A program made the position numbers and the translations under genes. Of a DNA stretch of 64,000 bases, positions 33,817 through 44,964 are shown piece after piece. Position 1 is the stretch's first letter. Each line of letters begins with the position of its first letter. The DNA comes from Galdieria partita (taxonomy: Eukaryota; Rhodophyta; Bangiophyceae; Galdieriales; Galdieriaceae): NCBI GenBank assembly GCA_025991245.1, contig BQMJ01000006.1:186001-250000 (forward strand), read 5' to 3'. The notes beneath the pieces were generated by a model. It saw only the letters and a program-made list of their open reading frames with translations. It was not told the DNA's origin and made no database searches.

Positions 33817-34404
33817 CTATGCAGTCAATACACAAGCACCACCTGACCGTTTTATTTTCTGTTCCGCCAACTTGGAAAAGAACCTCGCTTTGACTATTAA
33901 AGGCTGTCGTGGTAACTTGCCTTTTCCCAATACTTTAAAGTATCCATGTTTCACTACATCCACTACGATAGCTTGGTCTTTCAACTTTTGCTCTCTCACA
34001 ATTTCAGGTACAAGTGACCATAATCTATTATGTAACATTCCATAGCAAAGAAAATAGCAAGATTATTTCTTATGATGATATAGAAACCTTCCAAGACCCC
34101 ACTTACCGATCAACGTTGATAATAGGACAGTGGAGAGTATTTTTTTGCAAGTGAAACCAACGCATACCCAACTTTCCAAAATAACCAGGATGATACTTGT
34201 CAAATAAAGTTCGATGGTGATGGAGACCACCTGCGTTTCCACGTCCTCCCGGGTGCTTCCTATGTTTCCCTACTCTTCCATGACCAGCAGAAACATGTCC
34301 TCTTTTCTTTCTACTATGCTTCAATCGAGTAGGCTAATATATAGATATACCAAAATATTCAATGATCTATCTACTTGTATATATATCTATCACATGCTTA
34401 CCAT
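33817..34404 (-). CDS. RPL27A: 60S ribosomal protein uL15 (RPL27A)
   Basis: Cytosolic large-subunit protein. Exon 1 carries only the ATG (34404-34402), followed by a 68-nt intron (34334-34401); exon 2 reads [50 protein letters not shown]; an 82-nt intron (34025-34106) follows; exon 3 holds [26 protein letters not shown] and the C-terminal GGACVLTA. All are diagnostic. The two introns are longer than most in the window. Neighbours on the same strand are bleomycin hydrolase (64 nt upstream) and the Myb gene (26 nt downstream). Confidence 0.97.
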
Positions 34405-34468
34405 ATTCCAAGAATTCCCCTTTCAACGACGACGCCTTTTACCCAAATGGGAAAATGACAACTTTTTA

Positions 34469-35974
34469 TTATTTAGAACAAGCCAAAGCACCAAAAGGAT
34501 CCCAAGGATAAAGATGAATGGGTTCCTGTTCCATAACTGTTAAGATATCTTCATTCACATATCTTTTATCCACGACTACTTCATACACAAACTCATCAAA
34601 CCACTCATCGGTCATCATAAAATAGCCCTACATCAACCATATAAGAAATATTCAAACATTCTGATTCTTATTACCTTTTCTCCAAGTTCATCACCCCAAG
34701 AATTCTCTACTCTCCATTTCGTAGTCTTCACTCCATTCTCTCCTTCACAACAACTCACAGCTGTCAATACCATCGCATGAGTCATTTGAGACTCTCCATA
34801 TTCCAAACGCTCTGCTTTGTTTTGACCTAAAAGACTCGTTCCAAAGACCAACTCATAATCAAAAATACGTAAATCCATATAACCCAACTGTCGCTGCAGA
34901 AACTTGCCAACATCACAACCAAACCAAACAGCTTCTCCATTCTTAATAGACTCCAAAGCACACGACTTTAATGTTTCAATAGGTTGATTATTATAACGAA
35001 CGGGTAAACCAGTAACCATATTGCCCAAATAGTCAACAGTGTACAATTTCCCATAAGGATGTTGTGGACGTGGATCATGAACCAAACAAATCTTGTCATC
35101 CACACAATAACCAACATATTCTCGATAGAATGTTTGTGGCGTGAGGTTCTTATAACAATGATACTTCTTATCCTTGTCTTCAAACTCCCAATCGAATACA
35201 GTAGGAACAACTCCTAAACAAATAGAAACAATACGATAAACTTGTTCCAACATGTCTTCCTTTGTCTTTCTCAACTGTTCCTTTGTATGACCTTGTTGAT
35301 ATTGACGACGTAATATCATAGCAAACTCTCTCAGTTTACTCGTCAAAATCAAATTCATTCTTCTCGAATTGGAGCTATTAAAACTCTCTTGATAAACACT
35401 ACCAGGAACTACTCCATATTTATTAACTAAATTGCATATCATATCCCATTGACTAGATATATTGTTTAGTTTTGGCAAAAGACTTAAAGTCCACTTACCC
35501 TCCGTCTTGGACAGGTGCAGTCAGTAACCAAGATACTAAACGACCATCCACTGGTTCATCCGCAGTTTGCAAAATACTTTCCAAAAAGTAATTGGACCTT
35601 TCTATCTTGTCCCAGAAAAACAAATAGGACTGTGACAATTGAAAATCATCAGGCAACTTGTACTTTGTGGTCATGGGAAGGCGCATGACATTTAAGAAAG
35701 CAAACAGCCAGCATCTGCCTGAAGCCTTTTGAGCTGTGGCTTTACACTCGTGGTCTGCAACGTGATGAGTATAGGCGTGAGTATTCAAGTCCTTCACTTC
35801 CTTCTCCAGCAGTACTTCCAAAGGGTCAAACCGAGACACTGCATTTTTTGCCAAACGAAACTTGGGTTCTGCTAAGAATGCTTCTCTTGTCTTTTGTAAA
35901 AATTCAGGTGACAATACTCCATCTCCTTGTTTTATGATAGGAGTACTTCCGTTCATAGTGTTAGGTGGTGACAT
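34469..35974 (-). CDS. Bleomycin hydrolase (C1B cysteine aminopeptidase)
   Basis: Cytosolic papain-fold aminopeptidase that normally forms hexamers. Exons 35974-35499, 35452-34675 and 34627-34469 give 470 aa. Catalytic residues: Gln/Cys in QKASGRCWLFAFLN, His in MTHAMVLTAV and Asn in WRVENSWGD. PVQDGGQWDM, GVVPGSVYQESF and WFGCDVGK are family landmarks. The C-terminus reads PWDPFGALACSK; in the family the last residues occupy the active site as a ruler, and here the tail is a few residues longer than the usual ALAE-type end. A trimmed tail is typical in yeast. Confidence 0.96.
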
Positions 35975-36047
35975 GACTCACGACTGTCTCAAAGAATTCC
36001 TCAAAAGTCAAATGGACTGGGAAGTGATTCCCATCGCTCTTTTTATT

Positions 36048-36973
36048 TCAACTTGCGGAAACTTCCAACGAGTCTCTCATACTCAAGTCTTCAAACTCAC
36101 CATTCAACATATCTGCATATTGATCCTGTAGTTTTTGTCCAATAGTATAAAATGGATTATAAGAAAGTGCAATAAACTGTGCATTCAAAAAAGTAACCAA
36201 CGCTCTATCAAAGACATAGTTCTTCTGTTTCTCTAATTGAGACACTCCCTTACAAAAGTCATTGGTACAGTCTTCTAACCGACTTCGGACTTCTGCCAAC
36301 TTTGATTCATTTCTCGATAATCGTTCTCGTTCCTTTTCTTTCGTATTTGCAGCAGTCCGAAGACTATCCACCTAAGAAGGATAGTGAGACATCATCTATA
36401 TGAGTTTATACAATACGAACCTTATCTTTATAATAATCATATTCTTTCATTATCTTTCTCTGACTTTCCGAAACAGCTCGTAACTTTCGAATTCTTTCCA
36501 AATACTGATTCAATAGTTTTACAGCGTTGTCTCTAACACTTTCTTGTACTGCTGTGACACCTAACACAATAATTATGTTACCATTGATTGCGCTGGATAG
36601 TTGAAACTGACCAACCATATTTATCCAAATACTCTTGATAAGCTTCTGTACATTGCAAAGCATCTTTAGCCAACACTTTAGAAGGTTCCTGGTCTTCATA
36701 AAGGGATGCGACATGGTTTAAAAAGTCTCTACAGTTGACTAGTAACGAACCCCACGCTTTGCTATTATCCTAAATCATATTTGATAATGTTTAGCATAAG
36801 TCTCACTCTTCAGTGACTCGACCAACTCTAAGGGCGTTGGATAATAAACTAGCTTTGTCTTCCAATTCGCAAAAACGCTGATAAGCTGATTCAAAACGAG
36901 CGTCTTTACTTGCTTCGTGCTTGGAAAAAGTATTTTCAACACTTTTTATACCCACTTTGAGTTTGTGAAACAT
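36048..36973 (-). CDS. BAR-domain protein
   Basis: Membrane-curvature protein of the amphiphysin/sorting-nexin type. Exon pieces contain FHKLKVGIKSVENTFSKHEA and RFESAYQRFCELEDKASLL (helix 1), then DNSKAWGSLLVNCRDF, a central helix (DNAVKLLNQYLERIRKLRAV, YDYYKDK) and helix 3 (RNESKLAEVRSRLEDC, FDRALVTFLNAQFIAL). Only the BAR helices are present; no SH3 or PX domain. The exon 1 donor is ambiguous: GTTGGT or GTCACT both keep the frame. An in-frame stop just upstream supports ATG 36973. Endosomal or plasma-membrane role is inference. Confidence 0.72.
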
Positions 36974-37068
36974 GCCAATTCCAACAGTCTCGTCAAAATG
37001 TTCCACCAACACTTTCTATTTTGGATGGTGATGGATATTCTCGTTGTGAAACATACGAATATTATTTG

Positions 37069-38454
37069 TTAACCCCAAGTAGTTAATATACAAGTATTGG
37101 TAAAATCACTCAGCAATGGATTGAATCCACTCTTTGTACGCGTATACTCCAAGTCAGCATACTTTTCTAGAAACTTGCTTTGTTTCTCTATTTGTATATG
37201 TACTGAGTTCCATAAACGATGAATGGCATAAGAAAGACCGCTAAAATAAACAGGAAAAAGAATATCACAACTTGCTTTCATAGGTTCTTCTATGGAAGCA
37301 AAAGTTTTGGTTCCATTTTGAACAACAGGTGCAAAGATACCTCTCGTTGCTTGAGGAAGAAAATCAAAATCAGCTATCAATAAATGTGATTGTGGAAAAT
37401 ATCTTCGAACGCAATTCAACATTTGATGAGCCACAGTTGGTACATATACAACACAAGAACTGGAAGAGAATAACAGACGGTCGACAATACTTTGCAAATA
37501 ATAAAGCCAATAATAAGGATTCTCTCTTATCCAACGCCATGAAATATGAGGAACAAGTCCATCTAATAACTTCCAATCATGCATAGTTGTAACAATCCAA
37601 TCGTCTCGTAAAGGTGAACGAACAATGGTGAATGCATGATTGGATAGACTATCTTCAGTTTCTCTCACGAGACATTGGTGCCAAGTCTTGGTTTGATTAT
37701 CCCATTCTATTCTGTCGTGAGGAAGATTATCTAAAACTTCACAAAACAAAAGAATACAAGGAGCTCTAATAGTCTTTGACCAATCCAAAATGGACATGGA
37801 GTGAATAGATACACAATCACTATAAGCATTCAGACGTCTTTGTTGTCTTTCCACAAAGAGAGGACTAATCTCTATCATATCATATCTTAAAGAATGATAG
37901 AGTTGTTGAGAATAATTCTCTTTTGCATAGTCCAAAATAGATTCTGCCAAGGAACCATTTCCACCTCCAACTTCCACTATATGCCACTCTTGAGAAAGTT
38001 GTTGTCGATCAAACGATTCCTGTACTACTTGTTCTATCCAACGTGCTATAGCATATCCATACCAAGGTTGAAATAACTCTACAGGAGTAGACCAATTGTT
38101 TGGTTGTTTGGCATATCGTTGAGCAACCAGTGAATAATATTGTTCAGAACCTGTCAACTCTTGAAAAGGTATGGATGAAGTAGTCTCTTTTAAAGGAGGA
38201 CCTTTAGAAGCATCCATAAAATATCCTTTATCTGTTGCATATAAAGACTCATAAATATATTGACGAAATAATTTGTCCTGAAACGACTTGTTGTTCACAG
38301 TAGGAGAATGTTGCAAGCAACTACTCCATTGACGTATAGAAGAGTAGTGATTCCAAAACAATTTCAAAGTAAAGTTACGGAGTATACGTGTTGGATATAT
38401 TTGTCCTATTCGAAGAGTATTGAATAAAGTCGTTGTATAGCTCCACATGAACAT
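37069..38454 (-). CDS. MidA/NDUFAF7-like SAM-dependent methyltransferase (PF02636)
   Basis: Single exon, about 461 aa from ATG 38454. The SAM-binding motif is WHIVEVGGGNGSLAESIL around residue 160, followed by YDMIEISPLF and LLFCEVLDNLPHDRIEW, which places it in the DUF185/Methyltransf_28 family. Animal NDUFAF7 dimethylates an arginine of complex I subunit NDUFS2. The LDNLPHD wording resembles the second plant paralogue rather than NDUFAF7 itself. The N-terminus (WSYTTTLFNTLRIGQIYPTR) is basic and Ser/Thr-rich, typical of mitochondrial import. Confidence 0.84.
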   Translation of the reverse strand: MFMWSYTTTLFNTLRIGQIYPTRILRNFTLKLFWNHYSSIRQWSSCLQHSPTVNNKSFQDKLFRQYIYESLYATDKGYFMDASKGPPLKETTSSIPFQELTGSEQYYSLVAQRYAKQPNNWSTPVELFQPWYGYAIARWIEQVVQESFDRQQLSQEWHIVEVGGGNGSLAESILDYAKENYSQQLYHSLRYDMIEISPLFVERQQRRLNAYSDCVSIHSMSILDWSKTIRAPCILLFCEVLDNLPHDRIEWDNQTKTWHQCLVRETEDSLSNHAFTIVRSPLRDDWIVTTMHDWKLLDGLVPHISWRWIRENPYYWLYYLQSIVDRLLFSSSSCVVYVPTVAHQMLNCVRRYFPQSHLLIADFDFLPQATRGIFAPVVQNGTKTFASIEEPMKASCDILFPVYFSGLSYAIHRLWNSVHIQIEKQSKFLEKYADLEYTRTKSGFNPLLSDFTNTCILTTWG

Positions 38455-38607
38455 CCAAAATGACAAACTCAATTCTTCGTACTTGATTGTCACAAATCCT
38501 CAAAAGATGGAGACAACTTGCAACCACTGACTTTTATACTATTTACTTATGGCAGACTCTCTGTGCTTGTGGAAATAATTTCTCGTGTCTCCAGTGTATC
38601 AAACACT

Positions 38608-39830
38608 ATGCCAGTATTGGATAGGAGAGTCATTTGGGAATGGAATAGCCAACATAGAATTGTCATTTACTATATTCCTTGTCAAGGACCTTTGGAAAGG
38701 AGTGAACAAGTTTATATTCACTTGGGAAAAGATGGTTGGAAGCAAATAATGGGAAGATTCTTGATGACCAAGTATTGTCACTTCTTTCAGTATGAAGTAA
38801 CGGATGTTAGTCACTTTGACCAACTGGACTTTGTATTTACAGATGGAAACCAACTTTGGGATAATAATCAAACAAAGGATTGGCATCTAATGAGGAAACA
38901 ACAAGAAGACTTTGGAAGTTTTGAGTACATGAACAACGAATATCGTCTTGTCAACAGAGAAGTAGACACCAACATAGCTAGGCAAGTGGTAGTATTTTGG
39001 GATATTGAAAATTGCGCTGTACCAAGTAGTGTTTCTGGAAGTTACGTTGTTCGTAAACTGATGAAACGAATGAAGTTATTTGGGGATATGATAAGGTTGG
39101 TTCTCCCTTTTGAGAATTGACGAAATGATACTTCATTTTGCATGTTGAGTAGTATTCGAGTTTATGCTTGTATGGAGTTGCTTAAGACAGAATTGAAATT
39201 GGCACTACAGTCAAGTGGTGTCGAACTGATTGATGCTCGAAGAGATAATGGTGGTCAGTCAAGATATTCCGATCATTCTCCTGGAAAGGATGCTGCAGAC
39301 AAGTTGATTATTAGTGATATGTGGGCAACAATATGGCAGGTAATCACGTATCACATTTATTATCTTATTGAGTATTTCATATTGAATAATATACTTAGAA
39401 CCATCCCAAACATCTTTGCATTGCACTGATAAGTGGAGATAGAGACTTTGCATATGCCCTGTCGAGATTGTCTATGTTGGGATATTGTACAGTTCTTATA
39501 TATCCTCGGTTTGCTTCAAGTAATCTTTTAGACAGTGCATCATTCGCTATCCCGTGGAAAGATGACTTTTGGGTTAGTTCAAAGTTCATTTTGGAGGCAA
39601 ACTTTAAACTGAATGCTTTCTAGGCATTGGGAGATGAATCCTTGCAAGGTTTACTTCCTCGTCATCTTCCACATAGACAACGAGCAGTTTTTCATTCACC
39701 TGTATCACATTATTCATATCAAAGCCAAAGGAGTAGCAATGTCTATCGTGATGTTTCATTTGTGACTTGTTCTGAAAAAGTCTACGATGAAAAACGTGAT
39801 GAAATGGCTTTGAACAATTCCTCTCCATAA
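38608..39830 (+). CDS. Carbohydrate-binding-module (CBM25/53-like) + NYN nuclease-like fusion
   Basis: Exons 38608-39095, 39153-39339, 39399-39572 and 39624-39830 give 351 aa. Residues ~10-100 look like a CBM25/53 starch-binding module: IVIYYIP, VYIHLGKDGWKQIMG, LDFVFTDGNQLWDNNQTKDW. From ~130 a NYN (PIN-like RNase) domain follows: VVFWDIENCAVPS, VVRKLMKRM, AADKLIISDM, IALISGDRDFAYALSRL and VLIYP, close to the MARF1/LIMKAIN-b1 type. The acidic residues DIEN, D of AADK and SGDRDF expected for catalysis are present. The C-terminal ~90 residues are Ser/His-rich and unassigned. One donor is GTTGGT. The MidA-like gene is divergent, 153 bp away. Confidence 0.82.
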
Positions 39831-39911
39831 GAGTTTATATGCTTTCGAGTTTACAACATTGTGAAAGAATAGTCCAAAAATTTGCCTTATCGTTTCCATA
39901 TACAAACTTAT

Positions 39912-40718
39912 TTAAAATCCCTCTTCATACTCTTGACTGTCATTTTCATCTTCTGGAGAAGCATCAGAAGAATATGACTCTGGAGCATTGTCTATCAACG
40001 TTAATATTCTTGCTTTGGCTAATAAAAGCATTTCTAAAAGTTCAGGTCTTCGAATACTGATATTCACAAAAATACAAAAAAGTATATCATTCAACATCGG
40101 AATCCATATATACATATCTCATACTTACGAAGTGTCCACTTGCAAAATGGTCCTTTCGGCTTGCTCAAAGGATAGCCAAACTCGAGGACGTTCGTTTCTC
40201 TGATGGAATAGAAATACTCAACACGTTTCTATCAATAATTATACTTGCAAACCAATTTACCTCTTTCCATCTAGTATCACTCTTTGAAAGTTCTTGTTCA
40301 ACTAGTAACAGGTACATGATCAACTTCTGGTCATTACTACCTTTCCACTTGCCCAACTTGCAAAGAATCTTTCCACACACTCCTGCTTCCTGGTGATACT
40401 TTGAGATATTTTCAATAACAAACATAATATTCTGTCATTACTTCCATTGTTTCACGCAAAGCTGCATCCCAATTCTTCTCTTTTTTCTCAATACCTCCTT
40501 TTGGAAATAACCATATATCCGGCTTGAACCTTGACTGAACTAGTAAAACTTGCCATTCTCCGTTTTCTCCTTTTCTCACTGGAACACAACCTGCCTTGAT
40601 GTTTGTTATGAGATACAACGGAAAAGCCAAAATTCCTTACCACTTTCTTTCCCATCGTCCACAATACGAGCGAACAAAGATTCCGTTGAATCATTGGCAC
40701 ATTGAGTTCTCTTATCAT
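39912..40718 (-). CDS. Nudix hydrolase, diphosphoinositol-polyphosphate phosphohydrolase-like
   Basis: Five exons (40718-40641, 40594-40442, 40389-40261, 40199-40129, 40056-39912) give 191 aa. The Nudix box GGIEKKEKNWDAALRETMEE is complete once intron 40390-40441 is removed; the intron falls between the two final Glu residues. AGCVPVR, WLFPKGG and the following EAGVCGK, KW..RP..W match DIPP/Aps1 enzymes that cleave inositol pyrophosphates and Ap6A. The tail is acidic (DASPEDENDSQEYEEGF). The exact substrate is inference. The CBM-NYN gene converges on it (82 bp between stops). Confidence 0.86.
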
Positions 40719-40844
40719 TTGATTGGCATGTTGTTCGTTTTCCAAAAGGTTGCAAGACTGGCTCTTTGTAAATTCAAAGTAAAAAAGACAAGTATAGGAT
40801 TCTATATAAGCTATTTTACTTTGTCATTATTACTCAAAACGCAC

Positions 40845-41651
40845 TTAGATAGTATCAGGAACATCCACCTTTTTACTTTGTCCATCCAATAAGCCCTTTT
40901 CCTTCAACTTGGGATCAAAACGCACCATCTCTTGTACATTTCTCTCGGCCAGTTGCTTTTCTATTTCCTTTTGTATCCGACGAGAAATCTGTTTTAATAC
41001 CTTCGGCATGTTATGTTCATCTGTATGTTCCAATAGTTGTCTTTCTTCAGTGGTCAACCAGCCATGCTTTCTAATATCAATGGGACCTTCCCATCTTTCT
41101 CGCCAAAACGCATCGACATTTCCAATCGGTGACTGATGACTCATTTCCTTTATCCAAGCCTCTCTTAACTGATTGAGAATTGTTCTACTGGGTTTTTCAA
41201 AGGACTGAAATTTAAAATAATAACAAAATTGAGGCATTCTAATGAGATGAAGCAACAATGAAGTTCGTGTATCTCTTGAAATGCCAATATACTGCAAGCG
41301 ATAATGGCTATCATAGATAGCGTACACAGAAACTTTACCCCAGTTGTCTTGAAAAGTAAGAAAACCTCTGTCATCCAAATAAGAATGAAAGCTTAGTGAT
41401 TCCAGTTTCCTGCTACCGTTGTCATCGTTGCAGTTACTTCCATTGTTATTGTTAGTACATAACAAGATAGTAGAACAAGCTTGGGTGGAACATCTACAGT
41501 AGTGCTTCCATAGATGAGTAGGAAGACGTCTAATAGTAGTTGTTGGTGGCGAGTCTGAAAGAGTTCGACAACAACCAAGGACTTTCCAGCTTGCTTTTAG
41601 ACAGAATAAGGCAGGTTGCTGTAAATTCCAACAAAAGTTACAGCGAGACAT
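40845..41651 (-). CDS. GIY-YIG domain protein, GRXS16-N-domain type
   Basis: Single exon, about 268 aa from ATG 41651. A GIY-YIG fold is visible around residues 105-170: VSVYAIYDSHYRLQYIGISR, LLLHLIRMP, then LREAWIKEM and GNVDAFWRERW. Plant plastid glutaredoxin GRXS16 carries the same module (VYAVYD, FVGISR) fused to a glutaredoxin; here no glutaredoxin follows. The C-terminal ~70 residues are charged helices. The first ~90 residues are Cys/Ser/Asn-rich and could be a transit peptide. Nuclease activity is not certain for this subfamily. Confidence 0.78.
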   Translation of the reverse strand: MSRCNFCWNLQQPALFCLKASWKVLGCCRTLSDSPPTTTIRRLPTHLWKHYCRCSTQACSTILLCTNNNNGSNCNDDNGSRKLESLSFHSYLDDRGFLTFQDNWGKVSVYAIYDSHYRLQYIGISRDTRTSLLLHLIRMPQFCYYFKFQSFEKPSRTILNQLREAWIKEMSHQSPIGNVDAFWRERWEGPIDIRKHGWLTTEERQLLEHTDEHNMPKVLKQISRRIQKEIEKQLAERNVQEMVRFDPKLKEKGLLDGQSKKVDVPDTI

Positions 41652-41837
41652 GAACAAAATATTGGCGCGCAAAAGTACCTAAAATAGCTTTTTTCTTTCT
41701 TCTGAATCAACTCTCTGTCTTCTATCCAATCAGGACAATATCTCAACCTCTTCTTCAATTACCCATTCTTCTCTTTGCGAGTCCATCATTTGTGTGTATG
41801 CTCAAGCAACTTGAAACAAAGAATTTATTGTTAAAAA

Positions 41838-43191
41838 TCAACTTGTCTTATTTCCATGCGCATGTACAAGTTCTACTATCTTTGGATATACAAGTTTGGG
41901 TGCCGATGCCGCCCATTGAAAGTCCAAATGCTCATATTCTTCTTGACAATGAACATATACCGGCTCATTTATTTCATGAAGCAACCATTCTGTATCAGGC
42001 AATGGATCACTTCCACCAAAGAATAACGCAACAGGACAACCAATCTGATTGACTGGATAAAGTGGAGGTAAATGTCCAGGATACTTCTTCTTTGTTACTG
42101 CATCTTGATCATCATACATCTGAAAACGACTATTTACAATCACTTGAAACCAGTGGACCATAGTTTTCACTGAACCATAAGAATAGAGATGGGCATAAAG
42201 TCTCGGTTTCTCTTTAGCTGACAAATTTTCACTTTTCCAACCAAACAATAGTTTTGTAGAAATGTCGATAACTTGTGAAAACATACCGGGCGGTAGTATT
42301 CGTCTCCAAAACAGAGCTAGACTTAACAATCTTCTTCTTCCAAAAATCAAATAGATTATATTGGGATCACATGCTACTAAGGATTCAATAATAGGGTTCT
42401 TCAATCCATGAACTCTGGTAGATGGCGCCAAGGCGACAAAAAGTGAAATCTTCGAGACAAGGTCAGGAAGGACAGAAAAAGCAGCAAATGCAATAGCTGT
42501 CCCTTGTGAAAACCCAATATAGGTTATTTTGGAAGAACCAGATACTTTCATAGCATATTCGAGTTGTATAGGAAGATCAATTCGAGCCATTTCGTCCATT
42601 CCAAAGTTCCAAAATTGTCGAGAACGAGGCGAAAAATATCGATGTTTGTATCCGTATCGGTTACCTCTAACGTTACCCAACCACACGTCATAACCTTCGT
42701 CTGCCAAAATAAAGGGAAGGCAGCCTTTGGAGTCTCTCAACACCCAAGCTTCAGAACTCTGTAAGAAACCGTGCATGAAAAATACTGGATGCTTATTCAC
42801 TGTTCTCTGCTCAGGCAACTTGTCTATACTAGCTCTACCACTTGGTATACGAAAAAGTGTAATAAAAAATCCATCCCAAGTTTCCACCGTATGTAACTCT
42901 GCAGGATAACTACAACATAAACAATATATAGTCAAATACATTGTAAAGAAGAAACCAAAAGACAACAAACCCTCTGTACCGTATGAGTCTCGCACAGTCC
43001 ATATCCAACACTGGGTCATGAGTGTGACCATCCTTGAAAGGGAGATATGAGGAAGCTAGTTTTAAAACACTTTTTGTAAGAGCTTCTGGAACAAAAAAAC
43101 GAACAATGTGTGCGACAACTCTTGCAATAGACTCTAAAACCAATACCGAAACAGCTATGATCACGTTGATCAATTCTGGAAAACTCAACAT
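41838..43191 (-). CDS. Acid-lipase-type alpha/beta hydrolase (AB-hydrolase-associated lipase)
   Basis: Exons 43191-42971 and 42909-41838. The fold matches lysosomal acid lipase/cholesteryl esterase: TWDGFFITLFRIP, FFMHGFLQSSEAWV, DVWLGNVRGNRYGYKH, MARIDLPIQLEYAM, nucleophile elbow IGFSQGTAIAF, DPLPD (Asp) and EEYEHLDFQWA (His). All three catalytic residues are present. The N-terminus has a hydrophobic segment (LINVIIAVSVLVLESIARVV) that is a likely signal anchor. The frame is open to a TTG at 43203; the first ATG is 43191. Probably hydrolyses sterol esters or triacylglycerol in the endomembrane system. Confidence 0.92.
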
Positions 43192-43541
43192 GTCGTTACC
43201 CAAAATGGAATATTACCGCACAAATCATTTCCAATCCAATCGACTCATTCCAAGTTTTCAACTTTCTTTGCAGATGTGTATTCTATTCTTTATTGTTCAA
43301 AAATGCTATCAACAAGTTACAATCCATCTTGAAACCAAATTCCTTTTAAAAAATAGGTCCGTTCAAAAAATCTTATCCTAGTTGCCTCTCTGTTCGCAAA
43401 CAAGAAACCATTCCTACTTATAAATGGGATTCAGCAACAACACTTTGTATAAACAGCTTGAAAAAGTTCAGGAAAACAACTCATTACAAGTTTGTTAAAG
43501 TTTGATAATAGAAATCCCCTGCTCTCCAAACAACAAAAAAA
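43192..43541. other. Intergenic, 350 bp, nothing recognised
   Basis: AT-rich spacer between the lipase start and the stop of the RING-H2 gene, both on the minus strand. No coding or RNA signal that I can support. Confidence 0.6.
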
Positions 43542-44420
43542 CTATTGTACAACTTGCTCTTCGTTAGCACAACGCGATTGTACTTCATTCAAAACTCTTT
43601 CAAGGCTCCGATATAAACATTCATTCATGTCTCTCTCGCTCAAGTTTGGCTTAGGAAAGGGCCACACACTAGGTGATGTTGCTCCATGCGCTGAACGCTT
43701 CAAATCTATAAACTTTCTATCTTCTTCATCTACTGCTGCTGTGTTACAAAGAGGACATCTATTGGCACTAGTTAACCAATGTATAATACAGGAACTGTGA
43801 AATGCATGACCACATTTCACGACTCGAATATGACTATCAAGTTGAACGGAATCCAAGCAAATAGCGCATATTTCATCGGGAATTATGTCACTACCCACCA
43901 GCAACGGACAAGTTGTCTGTTTTCTTCTGTGGGGCTGATTTGCAGTGCGATTATAACTGGACGAACAATTCCTTCTATCAACCACTTCGCTCAACCTCTC
44001 CGTTTGCAACTCAGTCTCACAACCATTGCTCAACTCCAAGTTATCTTGACTTGTTTCCATGTTTATACACACTTGCGTGTCTTCTACAACACGGTGTATT
44101 TGTTCCAACCAATCTGATAAACAAACGGCTGTTCTATCATGGGGAAGAATTAGGAAAGGTTCTTTGTCTAATCCTAAATATCTCAGTTGTGGACAGAAAC
44201 ATTCAATATCTTCCAGTTCGAGAGCTTTGTTTTGTGGATTCTGTATAAGACTAACGTGACTTTGTCTGGCTCTCTCAATAAAACTTCTTCTACGTGCCAA
44301 CAGTCGACTTCTCGCGTTGGGTTGATAGTGACAAACGTGAACGACTATTCCAATAACTCCCAAAGCAGAAGCAGTACCAAAAGCTGCGGCAAAACCGCCT
44401 ATAACTGCGCCTGATGACAT
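43542..44420 (-). CDS. Membrane-anchored RING-H2 E3 ligase-like protein (copy 1)
   Basis: Single exon, 292 aa. One N-terminal transmembrane helix (residues ~5-30, AVIGGFAAAFGTASALGVIG). A short motif ECFCPQLRYLG near residue 72 recurs in the other two RING genes of the window. RING-H2 at about 185-228: CAICLDS, VVKCGHAFHSSC, WLTSANRCPLC, i.e. C3H2C3 complete. Architecture is that of plant ATL-type ligases (TM + RING-H2). Substrate unknown. Confidence 0.88.
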   Translation of the reverse strand: MSSGAVIGGFAAAFGTASALGVIGIVVHVCHYQPNARSRLLARRRSFIERARQSHVSLIQNPQNKALELEDIECFCPQLRYLGLDKEPFLILPHDRTAVCLSDWLEQIHRVVEDTQVCINMETSQDNLELSNGCETELQTERLSEVVDRRNCSSSYNRTANQPHRRKQTTCPLLVGSDIIPDEICAICLDSVQLDSHIRVVKCGHAFHSSCIIHWLTSANRCPLCNTAAVDEEDRKFIDLKRSAHGATSPSVWPFPKPNLSERDMNECLYRSLERVLNEVQSRCANEEQVVQ

Positions 44421-44964
44421 TTAAAGGTACATATACAAAACTAATTCTCAAAGATCAAGTCCACTTACAACATGTCACCACAACCCAACATTTTTTCAAT
44501 CTTCTCGAAGTAAATTTCGACGCATAAAGCTCCACCGATCGATCAGTTTGCTGGATTCAGCAGCACAATGAAAGCTGCTTGCTGTAAGCAATGGATTGAA
44601 TGTACAATATTCTTGCAAAACAGAGCCAACAAAGGTATTCTCTAGAAGATAGAGAAGGTCTACCGTAATACAGTACAACGATTCAAGGGTTCTCACAAAA
44701 AAATAGAAAAGTTGTCAAGGATAAGAAGTTGTTAAAACGATGTTTGGCTCTTGCAAGTATTGCATTTGTATGATGATATGAGCAAGTTTACAAGATACTT
44801 TCATAAAAAAACTATTTGTAACTTAAAATTTGTACAATTTTCTACCACGAAAAAACGAGTGTTCTGTACTAAGAGTCACAGATGATCAGGGGTTAGTAGC
44901 CAACCCATAACAATCATTTTCGGAAAATATACAAAGCTAGTCATTACATTTCTGCCATTTGTCT
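44421..44964. other. Intergenic, 544 bp, with a doubtful minus-strand ORF
   Basis: Lies between the RING-H2 gene and the zinc-finger gene, all on the minus strand. An open frame on the minus strand at 44496-44696 (66 codons, no ATG at its start) encodes FNPLLTASSFHCAAESSKLI; possible GT/AG sites exist upstream but I cannot build a convincing gene. A donor-like GTAAGT in this spacer could mark a 5'UTR intron of the RING gene. Confidence 0.35.

Noticed and set aside
38518-38607. Longer N-terminus of the CBM-NYN protein
   Set aside because: The frame is open but begins with TTG; the first ATG is 38608, just before the CBM-like domain.
43192-43203. MGND start of the lipase, suggesting myristoylation
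   Set aside because: The first codon is TTG, not ATG; the real first ATG is 43191.
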